Program-made: the position numbers and the translations under genes
Shown here: positions 1 to 6,868 of the stretch, in pieces
How the letters are laid out: the number at the start of each line of letters is the position of its first letter
Position numbering within the stretch: position 1 is the first letter of the stretch
The notes under the pieces: generated by a model
Told to the model about the DNA's origin: nothing
The model's database searches: none
Seen by the model: only the letters and a program-made list of their open reading frames with translations
NCBI GenBank assembly: GCA_000437675.1
Contig: FR901715.1
Coordinates: 6,482-17,335, forward strand
Origin: Prevotella sp. CAG:891
GTDB taxonomy: Bacteria; Bacteroidota; Bacteroidia; Bacteroidales; Bacteroidaceae
Direction of reading: 5' to 3'
Length of the DNA: 10,854 bases

Positions 1-1254
1 GGGCTGAACCGCAAAAAAGAAGTCACCGCGGCCGACTACAATGCCGTGTTCTGGTTCAACGTTATTTGCAGCCTCAGCATCTACGCCGTGCTCTACCTTT
101 GTGCACCCCTCATAGCCGCATGGTTTCGCGAACCCGTGCTGGTGCCCTTGTCGCGCCTTTCGTTTTTGAGTTTCGTCATCTCCGCACTCAACACCGCACC
201 CCGCGCCTGGCTCTTCCGCAACATGAAAGTGCGCGAAACAGCCCTGCTCACCATTCTGGCCCTCATCGTATCGGGCATAACCGGCGTTGTGTTAGCCTGG
301 AACGGCTTTGCCTACTGGGGCATAGCCGTGCAAAACCTCATGTTCTGCCTCATGCTCACCGTCGGCAGCTGGTGGTTTTCCGAGTGGCACCCCACGTTCC
401 ACATCAACCTCCGCCCACTGCGCGGCATGATTGGTTTCAGTTCGCGCCTGCTGGCCACCAACATCTTCACCCACATCAACAACAACCTGTTCAGCATATT
501 CTTTGGCCGCCTGTATGGCGAAAAAACTGTAGGTTACTACAACCAGGCCAACAAATGGACCGGCATGGGCTACACCATGCTCACCGGCATGGTATGGAGC
601 GTAACCCAGCCCCTTTTTGCCCGCCTCTCGTACAACGAGCCCGAACGCATGCAGCAAGTATTTCGCAAAATGCTTCGCCTCACCGCCTTCCTGTCCTGTC
701 CCGCCCTCTTCGGCCTGGCCCTCGTTGCGCCCGAGTTTATCGAAATAGCCATCACCGCCAAATGGCTTCCCAGTGCCTACCTCATGCAAATACTCTGCAT
801 TGGCGGCGCCTTTGTGCCCATATCCTCGTTCTATTCCAATTTTGTGGTCAGTCAAGGCAAAAGCCAACTTTTTATGTGGAACACCATGGCACTTTGCGTG
901 GCACAGTTATTGCTTTTAATCGGAATGTACCGCTTCGGCGTGCAAGCCATGGTCATAGCCTACGTGGTGCTCAACACCCTTTGGCTCTTTGTGTGGCACC
1001 ATTTTGTGCAACGCCTCATCGGCCTTAAGCTGCGTTTGGCCCTGCGCGATGTGCTTCCCTTCTGCGCCATTGCCGCCCTGTCGATGGCCCTGGCATGGTT
1101 CGCAGCCCGAGGTGTCACCAATATTTATGCCTCGCTCGTCATCAAGGTTGTGGTAGCCGCCGCCTCGTATGTACTGATGCTTCGTTTGCTTGGTGCGCAA
1201 ATCATGAACGAGTGTCGCGAGTTTCTGCTGCAAAAAATGGGCCGACGCAAATAA
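1..1254 (+). CDS. Polysaccharide flippase / LPS biosynthesis protein (MATE-like, Wzx type), 5' truncated
   Basis: The frame is open from base 1, so the gene starts upstream of the window; 417 residues are visible and perhaps 60-70 are missing compared with the usual ~480. The GTG at 46 is internal and not a start. The protein is very hydrophobic, with about ten likely membrane spans, for example around SLSIYAVLYLCAPLIAAWF, LLTILALIVSGITGVVLAW and VVVAAASYVLMLRLLG. Between them lie landmarks common in this family: RKKEVTAADYNAVFWFN, a GFSSRLLATN segment, and FGRLYGEKTVGYYNQANKW. Family members move lipid-linked sugar repeat units across the inner membrane for capsule, O-antigen or exopolysaccharide assembly. 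The substrate cannot be read from the sequence. It probably belongs to a polysaccharide locus lying to the left. The family call is confident; the specific Wzx role is inferred. Confidence 0.9.
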   Translation, partial: GLNRKKEVTAADYNAVFWFNVICSLSIYAVLYLCAPLIAAWFREPVLVPLSRLSFLSFVISALNTAPRAWLFRNMKVRETALLTILALIVSGITGVVLAWNGFAYWGIAVQNLMFCLMLTVGSWWFSEWHPTFHINLRPLRGMIGFSSRLLATNIFTHINNNLFSIFFGRLYGEKTVGYYNQANKWTGMGYTMLTGMVWSVTQPLFARLSYNEPERMQQVFRKMLRLTAFLSCPALFGLALVAPEFIEIAITAKWLPSAYLMQILCIGGAFVPISSFYSNFVVSQGKSQLFMWNTMALCVAQLLLLIGMYRFGVQAMVIAYVVLNTLWLFVWHHFVQRLIGLKLRLALRDVLPFCAIAALSMALAWFAARGVTNIYASLVIKVVVAAASYVLMLRLLGAQIMNECREFLLQKMGRRK

Positions 1255-1260
1255 AAGCCC

Positions 1261-1276
1261 TCTGCCACCCGGCAGA
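1261..1276. other. Small perfect hairpin between flippase and peptidase genes
   Basis: TCTGCC and GGCAGA form a 6-bp perfect stem around ACCC, starting six bases after the flippase stop codon. No T-run follows on the + strand, so it may only attenuate transcription or stabilise the 3' end of the flippase mRNA. No TAnnTTTG box is visible in 1255-1321, which leaves co-transcription of the two genes possible. Confidence 0.4.
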
Positions 1277-1321
1277 CACCCACCATTTGATTATCAACAC
1301 ACATTCTTACACAACACATTT

Positions 1322-2002
1322 ATGTACCTCATTCTTTTCATCGGCATTGCGCTGATTAGTTACCTGGTTCAGGCCAACCTCAACTCAAAGTTCAAAAAAT
1401 ACTCGCAAGTAGGCCTTGCCTCGGGCATGACCGGACGCGAAGTAGCTGAAAAAATGCTGCACGACAACGGCATTTATAACGTGCGCGTCACCTGCGTACC
1501 CGGTCACCTCACCGACCACTACAACCCCGCCGACGGCACCGTCAACCTTTCCGAAAGCGTGTACCACAGCAATTCCGTAGCCGCAGCCGCAGTAGCTGCC
1601 CACGAATGCGGCCATGCCATTCAGCACGCCGTAGCCTACGGTCCGCTCACACTTCGCAGCACCCTGATTCCCGTAGTATCGTTTGCCTCGAACTGGGTGC
1701 AGTGGGTGCTTTTAGCCGGTGTACTGCTCATTACCGTCTACCCCGGCATACTGGCCGTTGGTGTCGGCCTGTTTGCCCTCACCACGCTGTTCAGTTTCGT
1801 CACCCTGCCCGTTGAAATCGACGCATCGCGCCGCGCCACTGCCTGGTTACAGCGTGCCGGCATCACCTCGGCCTACGATTACCCCATGGCCGTGTCAGCC
1901 CTGCGTTCTGCTGCCTACACTTACGTAGTAGCAGCCCTCAGTTCACTCGCCACGCTCATTTACTATGCCCTTATGCTCGTCGGTGCATCCAGCGACGAAT
2001 AA
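1322..2002 (+). CDS. YugP-type membrane zinc metallopeptidase
   Basis: This complete 226-residue protein matches the YugP / Zn_peptidase_2 family of neutral zinc metallopeptidases. An N-terminal span (about residues 2-19) comes first. The zinc site follows: HECGH at 94-98 supplies two His ligands and the catalytic Glu, inside VAAHECGHAIQHA. LPVEIDASRRA (162-172), with Glu165, is the likely third ligand region, as family members carry a conserved E-x-D-A-S segment. Two or three further membrane spans fall at about 114-162 and 197-219. The length agrees with the usual ~225-230 residues. ATG 1322 is the only sensible start because the protein begins directly with the conserved membrane span. The physiological substrate of this family is not established. 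It lies 67 bases after the flippase on the same strand and may share its transcript. Confidence 0.93.
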   Translation: MYLILFIGIALISYLVQANLNSKFKKYSQVGLASGMTGREVAEKMLHDNGIYNVRVTCVPGHLTDHYNPADGTVNLSESVYHSNSVAAAAVAAHECGHAIQHAVAYGPLTLRSTLIPVVSFASNWVQWVLLAGVLLITVYPGILAVGVGLFALTTLFSFVTLPVEIDASRRATAWLQRAGITSAYDYPMAVSALRSAAYTYVVAALSSLATLIYYALMLVGASSDE

Positions 2003-2080
2003 ATTCCGGCAGCCTTCTTTTTTCTCTGCCAACTGACATTTTGGCATAGCCCTTTCAATTAAAAAATAATTATTCCTAAA

Positions 2081-2128
2081 AAAAAGCAACTTCCCAATGG
2101 CTCATACCCATGGAAGTTGCTTTTTTTT
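2081..2128. terminator. Bidirectional intrinsic terminator
   Basis: GCAACTTCC (2086-2094) pairs perfectly with GGAAGTTGC (2112-2120). The left arm is preceded by a run of A and the right arm is followed by eight T, so the hairpin has a U-tract on either strand. It sits about 80 bases after the peptidase stop and can end that transcript. It can also stop read-through from the opposing gene. Confidence 0.88.
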
Positions 2129-2248
2129 GTAGCCTGTCATCGAGGCTCGCTCGAAAGTCGGCTCATGCCCATTCGTTGCAGCGCAGAATCATATTCCCAA
2201 TACGAACAGCACCAACAGCCGCACGCAAGTCACCGACACAAAAATGAA

Positions 2249-2285
2249 AGGAGGCAAACACACCGTTGATGGGTGTTTACCTCCT
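2249..2285 (-). terminator. Terminator hairpin of the 764-residue secreted protein gene
   Basis: Left arm 2249-2261 and right arm 2273-2285 pair over 13 positions with one mismatch (C2255 against A2279). The loop is about 11 bases. Read on the minus strand, the stem is followed by TTTCATTTTTGTG, a broken U-tract. It lies about 45 bases beyond the stop codon of the minus-strand gene, which makes it that gene's terminator. Confidence 0.75.
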
Positions 2286-2328
2286 TGTTGTATGTATCAG
2301 TATGAATTAACTTTCAAGGCTCGTTTCG

Positions 2329-4623
2329 TTAGCGAACCATCTTCTTCGTCATGGTCGAGCCATCGGTAAACGTAACCGCCTGGATGCACATACCCTTTTC
2401 AGGTTTGGCAATTTGCATACCCTTCAGGTTGAAGTACTTCACACTCTTCACCTCTTTACCTTCCACGGTCAAGTCATTGTCGATGCCTGCAATTTCGCTC
2501 TTGAAAGCAAAGTACGCATCGCTCAGCGCCCAGATGTACATTACATCCACCGAAGGCTTCGTAGCATTAAGCAGGAACGTCGTACCCTCGGGAGCCGTCA
2601 GCGTACGCTTTTCAGCATCGTAATCCATCACGAGCGAAGGCGTCACATCGTAGTACCAGTGGTCCATCATGAATCCCGTACCCGGAATCACCTCCTCCTG
2701 TTCAATGCGGTATTTTGCGCCACCGAAGTAAGCCGTGGCATCAGCCTTGGGGTAAAGTCCCAGATACTGGTCGGTAGCAAATTCCACCTTGTTGCCCTTG
2801 ATTGTACCCACCAGCGTAGCTTTCGGGTCGAGGTCGAGTATGGAGTTCATGTAAAGTTTGTCGCCATCCATAGCCACCACCACTTCGCCATCAGCCGTTT
2901 CGCCCTCTTCATTGTAGATAACCGACCACTTTTCCTGTTTCAGGTTTTCGGGCATCAGCGTAATTTCCTCATTGAGCGGCGTGTAAACCGAATTGAAATC
3001 AGCAAAGTTATTGTAGCTCATGTTGTTGCTGAATACCAAACCAAGCACCGCCTTGTCGTCCTTCAGTTCATCGAGCGAAACCACACCCGTAGCCTCGTCA
3101 ATGCTGAACGTCACGTTCTTAGCCGAGAAGTCGGGCACATACACTTTCTTCTCGTCGTTCGGGTTCATAGCCACCACCTTAGCCAGGTAGATGTAGTAAT
3201 CGCCGTTTTCGCTGTAGTCGATAGACTGGTACAACGGCATCACAATTTTGTTACCCTCCTTCGTCGCCTTTACCCACGTATTGGCGCGAGCCTGCGTCAC
3301 GGGGTTTTTCAAGTACACCGTCTTGCCATCGGGCGCATACACCATGAACATGATGTAACCATCCTGCGGATCGACGTAGGGATAACCCATGTAAGTCGAC
3401 AGCGCAGTACCGCTTCGCTTGTACGCCTTGAGTTCACCCTCGGGTTGTTCGGTGATGATGTCAGTGGTAAACTGCACGTCAGGATATTCCATCAGCGTCA
3501 CATTGTAGTAATAATCGATGTATCCGAATTCGTCCTTCAGTACATTTTCAAGCAAGAACATATCCGAAGTGTACGTCTTCGAAGCCTCGTTGAAGTTGAG
3601 CACAAAGTCAGCCTCGACCAGTTTGTCATCGACCGAGTTCGCACCCATTGCCCACACCGGGTAGAAGTCCGACACGATGCCCACAAACTGCTTGTTGGCA
3701 AAAGTCACCTTGTTAGCCTCCTTTTTGCCTTTCAGCCAACCTTCGGGCAGTGAATTCAGCAAGCCCTGCACATACACGTCGTTGCCCACTTCGCCCATTT
3801 TCACTTTAGTAGTCACAGCCTTGCCCTCTTTGTCCACGGCGTTCAGCATATAGTCCTTCGTAGTCAGTCCTTCGGGAACCTCAACTGCCACTTCGTTGAA
3901 AGGCGCAAGTACCGTTTCATAGTCGCCCAGCATCACCCACGCATTGTTCGAGCTGTACACCATGCTCAGCAAGTGCTTGCTGTCGGTGCCCAACATTTTC
4001 AACGATTCACCCTCGACAGCCACTTCAAGCTGCTTTTGGGCCTCGTCGATGACAAAGGTTTGGCTCGCCTCATCGTATTTGAACATGTACAGCAGCAAGT
4101 ACTGGTTGTACTGGCTCAAGTAGCCCACGGTTTGTCCGAGTTCTACGTTGATTTTCGTTTTATCCTCGTTGTAAGTTCCTTTCACCCAGCTGTTGTAGCC
4201 CGCCAGGTCCATCATGATTTCCTTGAACCACACGGTTTTTCCATCCGGGTCGAACACCACCTTCATCAATCCGTGCTGGTCGTCCGTCTGAAAGTTGGTA
4301 CCATCTGCGGTATAGTAATTCTTACCCGAGCGGTAAAACATTTTCACCTCGCCCGCCGGCTGTTCGTTTACCAGTTCGTAGTTGGTATTGAGTGTTTTTG
4401 CCGCAATGCGTCGGCTGTTAAGGTCGGTAAGCATCAGTCGGTCAGTAGGTTGCATACTGTAGCGTTGCATCGATTTTTGTCCCAGCGGACTGGTCATGTG
4501 TCGCACGCCGTGCTGCAAATACTCCCGGTTGCTTTCTGCCATTTTGAATGGCGTACGAAGCTGTTGTGCCCATGCACATAGCGATGTGATAACCAAAGCA
4601 GTGAGTAAAACTATCCTTTTCAT
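2329..4623 (-). CDS. Secreted protein of unknown function with internal duplication
   Basis: I do not recognise a named family. The 764-residue protein starts with a clear signal peptide (MKRIVLLTALVITSLCAWAQ, cleavage near residue 19-20). A linker to about residue 80 is followed by two related halves, roughly 86-375 and 391-690. Matching landmarks sit about 305 residues apart: NEQPAGEVK (86) and TEQPEGELK (391); FDPDGKTVWFK (124) and YAPDGKTVYLK (429); NSWVKGT and NTWVKAT; APFNEVAVEVPEGL and TPLNEEITLMPENL; NKVTFANKQFVGI and NKVEFATDQYLGL. The C-terminus (about 725-764) has a YFNLKGMQIAKPEKGM core and ends TDGSTMTKKMVR, a pattern common at the ends of secreted Prevotella proteins; type IX sorting is possible but unproven. 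The many short beta-prone strands and D/N-G turns suggest beta-rich modules. A consensus promoter lies about 65 bases upstream and the gene appears monocistronic. The role could be surface or extracellular binding, but the sequence does not settle this. Confidence 0.9.
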   Translation of the reverse strand: MKRIVLLTALVITSLCAWAQQLRTPFKMAESNREYLQHGVRHMTSPLGQKSMQRYSMQPTDRLMLTDLNSRRIAAKTLNTNYELVNEQPAGEVKMFYRSGKNYYTADGTNFQTDDQHGLMKVVFDPDGKTVWFKEIMMDLAGYNSWVKGTYNEDKTKINVELGQTVGYLSQYNQYLLLYMFKYDEASQTFVIDEAQKQLEVAVEGESLKMLGTDSKHLLSMVYSSNNAWVMLGDYETVLAPFNEVAVEVPEGLTTKDYMLNAVDKEGKAVTTKVKMGEVGNDVYVQGLLNSLPEGWLKGKKEANKVTFANKQFVGIVSDFYPVWAMGANSVDDKLVEADFVLNFNEASKTYTSDMFLLENVLKDEFGYIDYYYNVTLMEYPDVQFTTDIITEQPEGELKAYKRSGTALSTYMGYPYVDPQDGYIMFMVYAPDGKTVYLKNPVTQARANTWVKATKEGNKIVMPLYQSIDYSENGDYYIYLAKVVAMNPNDEKKVYVPDFSAKNVTFSIDEATGVVSLDELKDDKAVLGLVFSNNMSYNNFADFNSVYTPLNEEITLMPENLKQEKWSVIYNEEGETADGEVVVAMDGDKLYMNSILDLDPKATLVGTIKGNKVEFATDQYLGLYPKADATAYFGGAKYRIEQEEVIPGTGFMMDHWYYDVTPSLVMDYDAEKRTLTAPEGTTFLLNATKPSVDVMYIWALSDAYFAFKSEIAGIDNDLTVEGKEVKSVKYFNLKGMQIAKPEKGMCIQAVTFTDGSTMTKKMVR

Positions 4624-4687
4624 AGGCTAAAACTGTTAGGTTAAAAAAATTGGTTGAGTAGGTTGAATTTTTTTGAAATCCTTAGCG

Positions 4688-4720
4688 CAAATGTACTGGA
4701 TTTAAGTGCGAATAAGCAAA
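4688..4720 (-). promoter_or_regulatory. Bacteroidetes-type promoter of the secreted protein gene
   Basis: On the minus strand TTTG (complement of 4717-4720) is followed, after 21 bases, by TACATTTG (complement of 4688-4695). This fits the published Bacteroides consensus TTTG-N19-21-TAnnTTTG exactly. Transcription should start a few bases below 4688, giving a leader of about 60 bases before the ATG at 4623. The leader is AT-rich with no clear Shine-Dalgarno sequence, as is usual in this phylum. Confidence 0.8.
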
Positions 4721-4867
4721 TAGTCAATCTTAAAAAAACATTAACAAATAAAACATTGGTTATTTTGTATAGCTATATATCTATCAAATAGTAATTATAG
4801 TACAAATGGTGTTGTCAAAATGTAAGCTGCAAAAAGGATGAATAAGATATTAAAGAGTGTTTTTCAT

Positions 4868-4890
4868 CCCTTAAACTGAAGATTTAAGGG
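4868..4890. repeat. 8-bp perfect hairpin resembling the IS605-type end at 7411-7433
   Basis: CCCTTAAA (4868-4875) pairs with TTTAAGGG (4883-4890) around the loop CTGAAGA. The hairpin at 7411-7433 has the same design: 8-bp stem, 7-base loop CTAAAGA, and 18 of 23 positions identical. Two of the stem pairs differ but remain complementary. It could be a fossil transposon end or a terminator-like structure. No transposase lies next to this copy. Confidence 0.6.
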
Positions 4891-4895
4891 GGCAA

Positions 4896-5279
4896 ATGCA
4901 AGTTCCTATAAATGCAAAACAAACTAAATCCGCGAATGTAAGGTTTCTGTGGCCGACAGGCGGGCGGCATTCCGATTTTGTGTACACGATGAAAGTGCTG
5001 ATTTTCAGTAGTTCCGAAATTGTGAAAACTAGCTCGGAACTAATTCGAACTAGCTCGGAACTAATTTCAACAAGGTCGGAACTAATTTTAACAAGGTCGG
5101 AACTAATTTCAACAAGCTCGGAACTAATTTTAACAAGGTCGGAACTAATTTCAACAAGGTTGGAACTAATTTCGAGAATCGCGGCACTAATGGCAGCAAA
5201 TCACGCCGAAGTGTTTTCAAATGGCCGAATCCTTGCCCTCGTCCCCCGAACAAAGCAGGCAGATGGAGTAAAAATGTAG
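4896..5279 (+). CDS. Doubtful small reading frame made largely of a 7-residue repeat
   Basis: This 127-codon open frame has at its centre a near-perfect heptad repeat of the type SELISTR/SELILTR, encoded by the 21-bp array. An internal ATG at 4989 (MKVLIFSSSEIVK) is an equally good start. The C-terminal part (AALMAANHAEVFSNGRILA) is not repetitive and matches no family I know. The repeat stays open in other frames too, including the opposite strand at 5050-5253 (LVPTLLK repeat), because a 21-bp unit without stops keeps frames open by itself. Openness is therefore weak evidence for coding. No upstream TAnnTTTG box or ribosome site is evident. I consider non-coding repeat DNA at least as likely as a protein. 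Confidence 0.3.
   Translation: MQVPINAKQTKSANVRFLWPTGGRHSDFVYTMKVLIFSSSEIVKTSSELIRTSSELISTRSELILTRSELISTSSELILTRSELISTRLELISRIAALMAANHAEVFSNGRILALVPRTKQADGVKM
5010..5198 (+). repeat. 21-bp tandem repeat array (seven good units plus degenerate edges)
   Basis: Units start at exactly 21-bp spacing: 5031, 5052, 5073, 5094, 5115, 5136 and 5157. The consensus is about AGSTCGGAACTAATTTYAAC plus A. A degenerate unit flanks each side (5010 and 5178). From 5052 on, units ending TTCAACA and TTTTAACA alternate, which suggests expansion by a 42-bp double unit. The left degenerate unit carries TAGTTCCGA (5009-5017), the exact reverse complement of TCGGAACTA, which occurs in the first six good units. It can pair with the nearest copy (5034-5042) across a 16-base loop. 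Confidence 0.93.
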
Positions 5280-5331
5280 CGTTAATTTTAACATGCGCGT
5301 TCTTTGGCCGTACAGTCGGTTCACTTCAAAC

Positions 5332-5382
5332 AAAAAGTGCAGCTCCACCGGGCATACGCCGCGGTGCAGTCTGCACTTTTTT
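5332..5382. terminator. Strong bidirectional terminator
   Basis: AAAAAGTGCAG (5332-5342) pairs with CTGCACTTTTT (5371-5381), and an inner CACCG/CGGTG stem (5346-5350 with 5362-5366) extends the structure. A-runs and T-runs flank it on both sides, so it can act on either strand. It lies between the repeat locus on the + strand and the regulator gene on the - strand and can terminate both. Confidence 0.88.
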
Positions 5383-5423
5383 GACAAAGTCATTCAATCG
5401 TATTTTCAATTCATTTTCAGCAC

Positions 5424-5470
5424 AGAAGTAACACACTTCTCCTTGTAGGGCATTGCGCTGAAAGCAATGC
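5424..5470. other. Two small hairpins directly after the TetR gene
   Basis: GCATTGC (5450-5456) and GCAATGC (5464-5470) form a perfect 7-bp stem that abuts the TetR stop codon. AGAAGT (5424-5429) and ACTTCT (5435-5440) form a second stem around AACAC. Neither has a U-tract, so they may protect the mRNA 3' end while the hairpin at 5332-5382 ends transcription. Confidence 0.45.
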
Positions 5471-6124
5471 TCAGTCGGCATCGCGTTCCTCGGCCGATCG
5501 ATATTTATCGATAAAGCGGTCGATAATTTCGATGCCCTTCAGTGTGGCACATCCGCGTATATACGGAATCACCGTGTTGATGAACAGTTCGCGTTGCGAA
5601 AATTGTGTCAGTTCGCGGCTGTTCATGCTCAGTTTCAGTCCGAGCGTGAGTTGTCGGTAAATAATCACAAAGTTCACGTCCGGACGGAAGTATCCCTGTT
5701 CGATACCCTTGTTCAGAAACTCCACCGCCTCGTCTTCGTGCGCCCTGTTGCGTTTGGAAAAATAGGTAGTCACTTTGGGGTATTTGCCCAGTTCCGTAAA
5801 GAAGTTAGGCGTAATAACCTCAAATTCGCGCATACGGTTTTCGAAGATGTGCAGTAAAAAGTCGAGCACATTGTCGTAACGTTCGAGTAGTTCCATGTCG
5901 GTTTTTACGTTTTCCTCCTCCTTTTGTTGCAGACAGGCCAGGAGCAGTTCCTCCTTGTCCGAAAAAATTTGGTAAAGCGTACGTTTCGACATAGTAAGGC
6001 TGTGGGCGATGTCGTCCATCGTCACACTTTTTACGCCATGAGTATGGAAAGCCTTAATGGCCGTGTCGATAATGTTAAGCCGCATTTCGTTGCGGTGTGA
6101 TGATTTCAGTGGTTCTTTAGCCAT
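5471..6124 (-). CDS. TetR/AcrR-family transcriptional regulator
   Basis: This 217-residue one-component repressor-type regulator begins MAKEPLKSSHRNEMRLNIID. The N-terminal DNA-binding domain is typical: helix 1 (RLNIIDTAIKAFHTHGV, about 15-31), then the helix-turn-helix VTMDDIAHSLTMSKRTLYQI (34-53) followed by FSDKEELL. The rest is the helical dimerisation and ligand-binding region, which is variable and gives no ligand clue. I chose the ATG at 6124 because the protein then has the usual family length. The frame can be extended upstream only to a TTG at 6211, and those 29 residues look unlike a TetR N-terminus. Close relatives often control efflux or envelope genes, but no such gene is adjacent here, so the regulon is unknown. 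A possible -7 box lies far upstream at 6293-6300. Confidence 0.9.
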   Translation of the reverse strand: MAKEPLKSSHRNEMRLNIIDTAIKAFHTHGVKSVTMDDIAHSLTMSKRTLYQIFSDKEELLLACLQQKEEENVKTDMELLERYDNVLDFLLHIFENRMREFEVITPNFFTELGKYPKVTTYFSKRNRAHEDEAVEFLNKGIEQGYFRPDVNFVIIYRQLTLGLKLSMNSRELTQFSQRELFINTVIPYIRGCATLKGIEIIDRFIDKYRSAEERDAD

Positions 6125-6292
6125 GCTTGTAGTTTCGCCTTTTTTTGAAGGTGTGAAATGTGGTGAGCGCAGCCATATCCGTGCTGCGTCATCGAACTGT
6201 TTTTCAGCCAAGTGTGTCCGGCTTTGTCCCGAGGGAGTAATTTGCCGTTCAACCTATCGGAGGTGAAAAATCAAAACAGCTACTTCTTCATA

Positions 6293-6300
6293 CAAAGGTA
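6293..6300 (-). promoter_or_regulatory. Possible -7 box for the TetR gene
   Basis: The complement of 6293-6300 is TACCTTTG, a perfect TAnnTTTG match. There is no TTTG at the expected -33 distance, and the implied leader is about 165 bases. It is a candidate only. Confidence 0.4.
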
Positions 6301-6722
6301 GAAAACTTTTTAGTGATTTATCGTTTTGTTTTCAAAATTATTTCATTTATCAGCAAATTAGTTCACTATTTCCCCGAAATAAGAAAGTTCTTGGTATTCC
6401 CAACAGTTTTGTTCCTTGATTTCAGGCTCATTACAGTTCGTGTGTAAACTTGTGATTATTACTTTGTGCATCTTACAGCGCCGTCCCTTAAAAAGCGTTA
6501 TCTGCAAAGTTTTAATGGCAATGGAGCTGATAATAAATGGATAGTGGCGGCTGGAGGCTATCCTACAAGGCATGGCACTGAGCTGCTATGCCTAAATATT
6601 GCGTTGTCAAGGCAGACACATATACCGACAGAATTGTTCATTTTTGTAAAAAGGTGGCTATTAAGCATTGTAAAAGGGTAATATGTATCAAAAAGATTGT
6701 ATCTAAAAAAATAATTCATCAT

Positions 6723-6757
6723 TTTGTTGTATTATATATGAATTCTATATATTTTTG
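6723..6757 (+). promoter_or_regulatory. Candidate Bacteroidetes promoter before the broken lipoprotein
   Basis: TATTTTTG (6750-6757) matches TAnnTTTG. TTTG (6723-6726) lies 23 bases upstream, slightly more than the usual 19-21. Transcription would start near 6764, just before the ATG at 6783. It could now serve the membrane protein gene at 6972. Confidence 0.45.
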
Positions 6758-6782
6758 CAATATCACCATAAAGCAAATGATT

Positions 6783-6868
6783 ATGAAAAAATACCATGTT
6801 TAAGTTGGATTATTATTTTAGCGACATTGGGTTTGGGCAGTTGTAATGATAATATTGAAGTCGTCTAA
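6783..6868 (+). pseudogene. Remnant of a lipoprotein N-terminus, frameshifted and truncated
   Basis: ATG 6783 is followed by an A6 run and reads MKKYHV then stop. If one A is added, the frame reads on as IPCLSWIIILATLGLGSCND, a typical bacterial lipoprotein signal with the lipobox LGSC (Cys codon 6842-6844). That frame stops at 6866-6868, nine bases into the palindrome that begins at 6857. The simplest reading is a lipoprotein gene broken twice: by slippage in the A-run and by insertion of, or deletion at, the palindromic element. A deliberately phase-variable A-run is less likely, because the restored frame also ends after about 28 residues. Confidence 0.6.

Larger units (their letters stand above)
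2003..2328. other. Intergenic region between convergent genes
   Basis: This 326-base gap lies between two convergent genes and holds two terminator-like hairpins, listed separately. The stretch between them (about 2130-2248) shows no convincing open frame, promoter or repeat to me. Confidence 0.6.
6212..6782. other. AT-rich region with no convincing gene; contains one strong hairpin
   Basis: Several overlapping frames of 60-70 codons are open here on both strands (for example 6358-6573 on -, 6466-6681 and 6588-6803 on +). None has a recognisable family, a promoter or a clear ribosome site. A minus-strand 37-codon frame starting at ATG 6472 (MHKVIITSLHTNCNEPEIK...) is the most protein-like, but I cannot support it. 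AGGCATGGCA (6568-6577) and TGCTATGCCT (6584-6593) form a 10-bp stem with one G-T pair and a 6-base loop. Confidence 0.5.

Noticed and set aside
292..867. A 191-codon minus-strand frame and a 320-codon plus-strand frame (66-1028) across the flippase
   Set aside because: Both are shadows of the flippase gene: rich in G, H and P, with no membrane or family signature.
2413..3753. A 446-codon open frame on the plus strand
   Set aside because: It is antisense to the secreted protein, which has a signal peptide, promoter and internal duplication. The plus frame has no recognisable domain.
5031..5177. Could the 21-bp array be a CRISPR?
   Set aside because: There are no spacers; units abut in exact 21-bp phase and no cas gene is present. 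It is a direct tandem repeat.
6125..6211. Extended N-terminus of the TetR protein from TTG 6211
   Set aside because: It would add 29 residues unlike any TetR start. ATG 6124 gives the usual length and a typical N-terminus.
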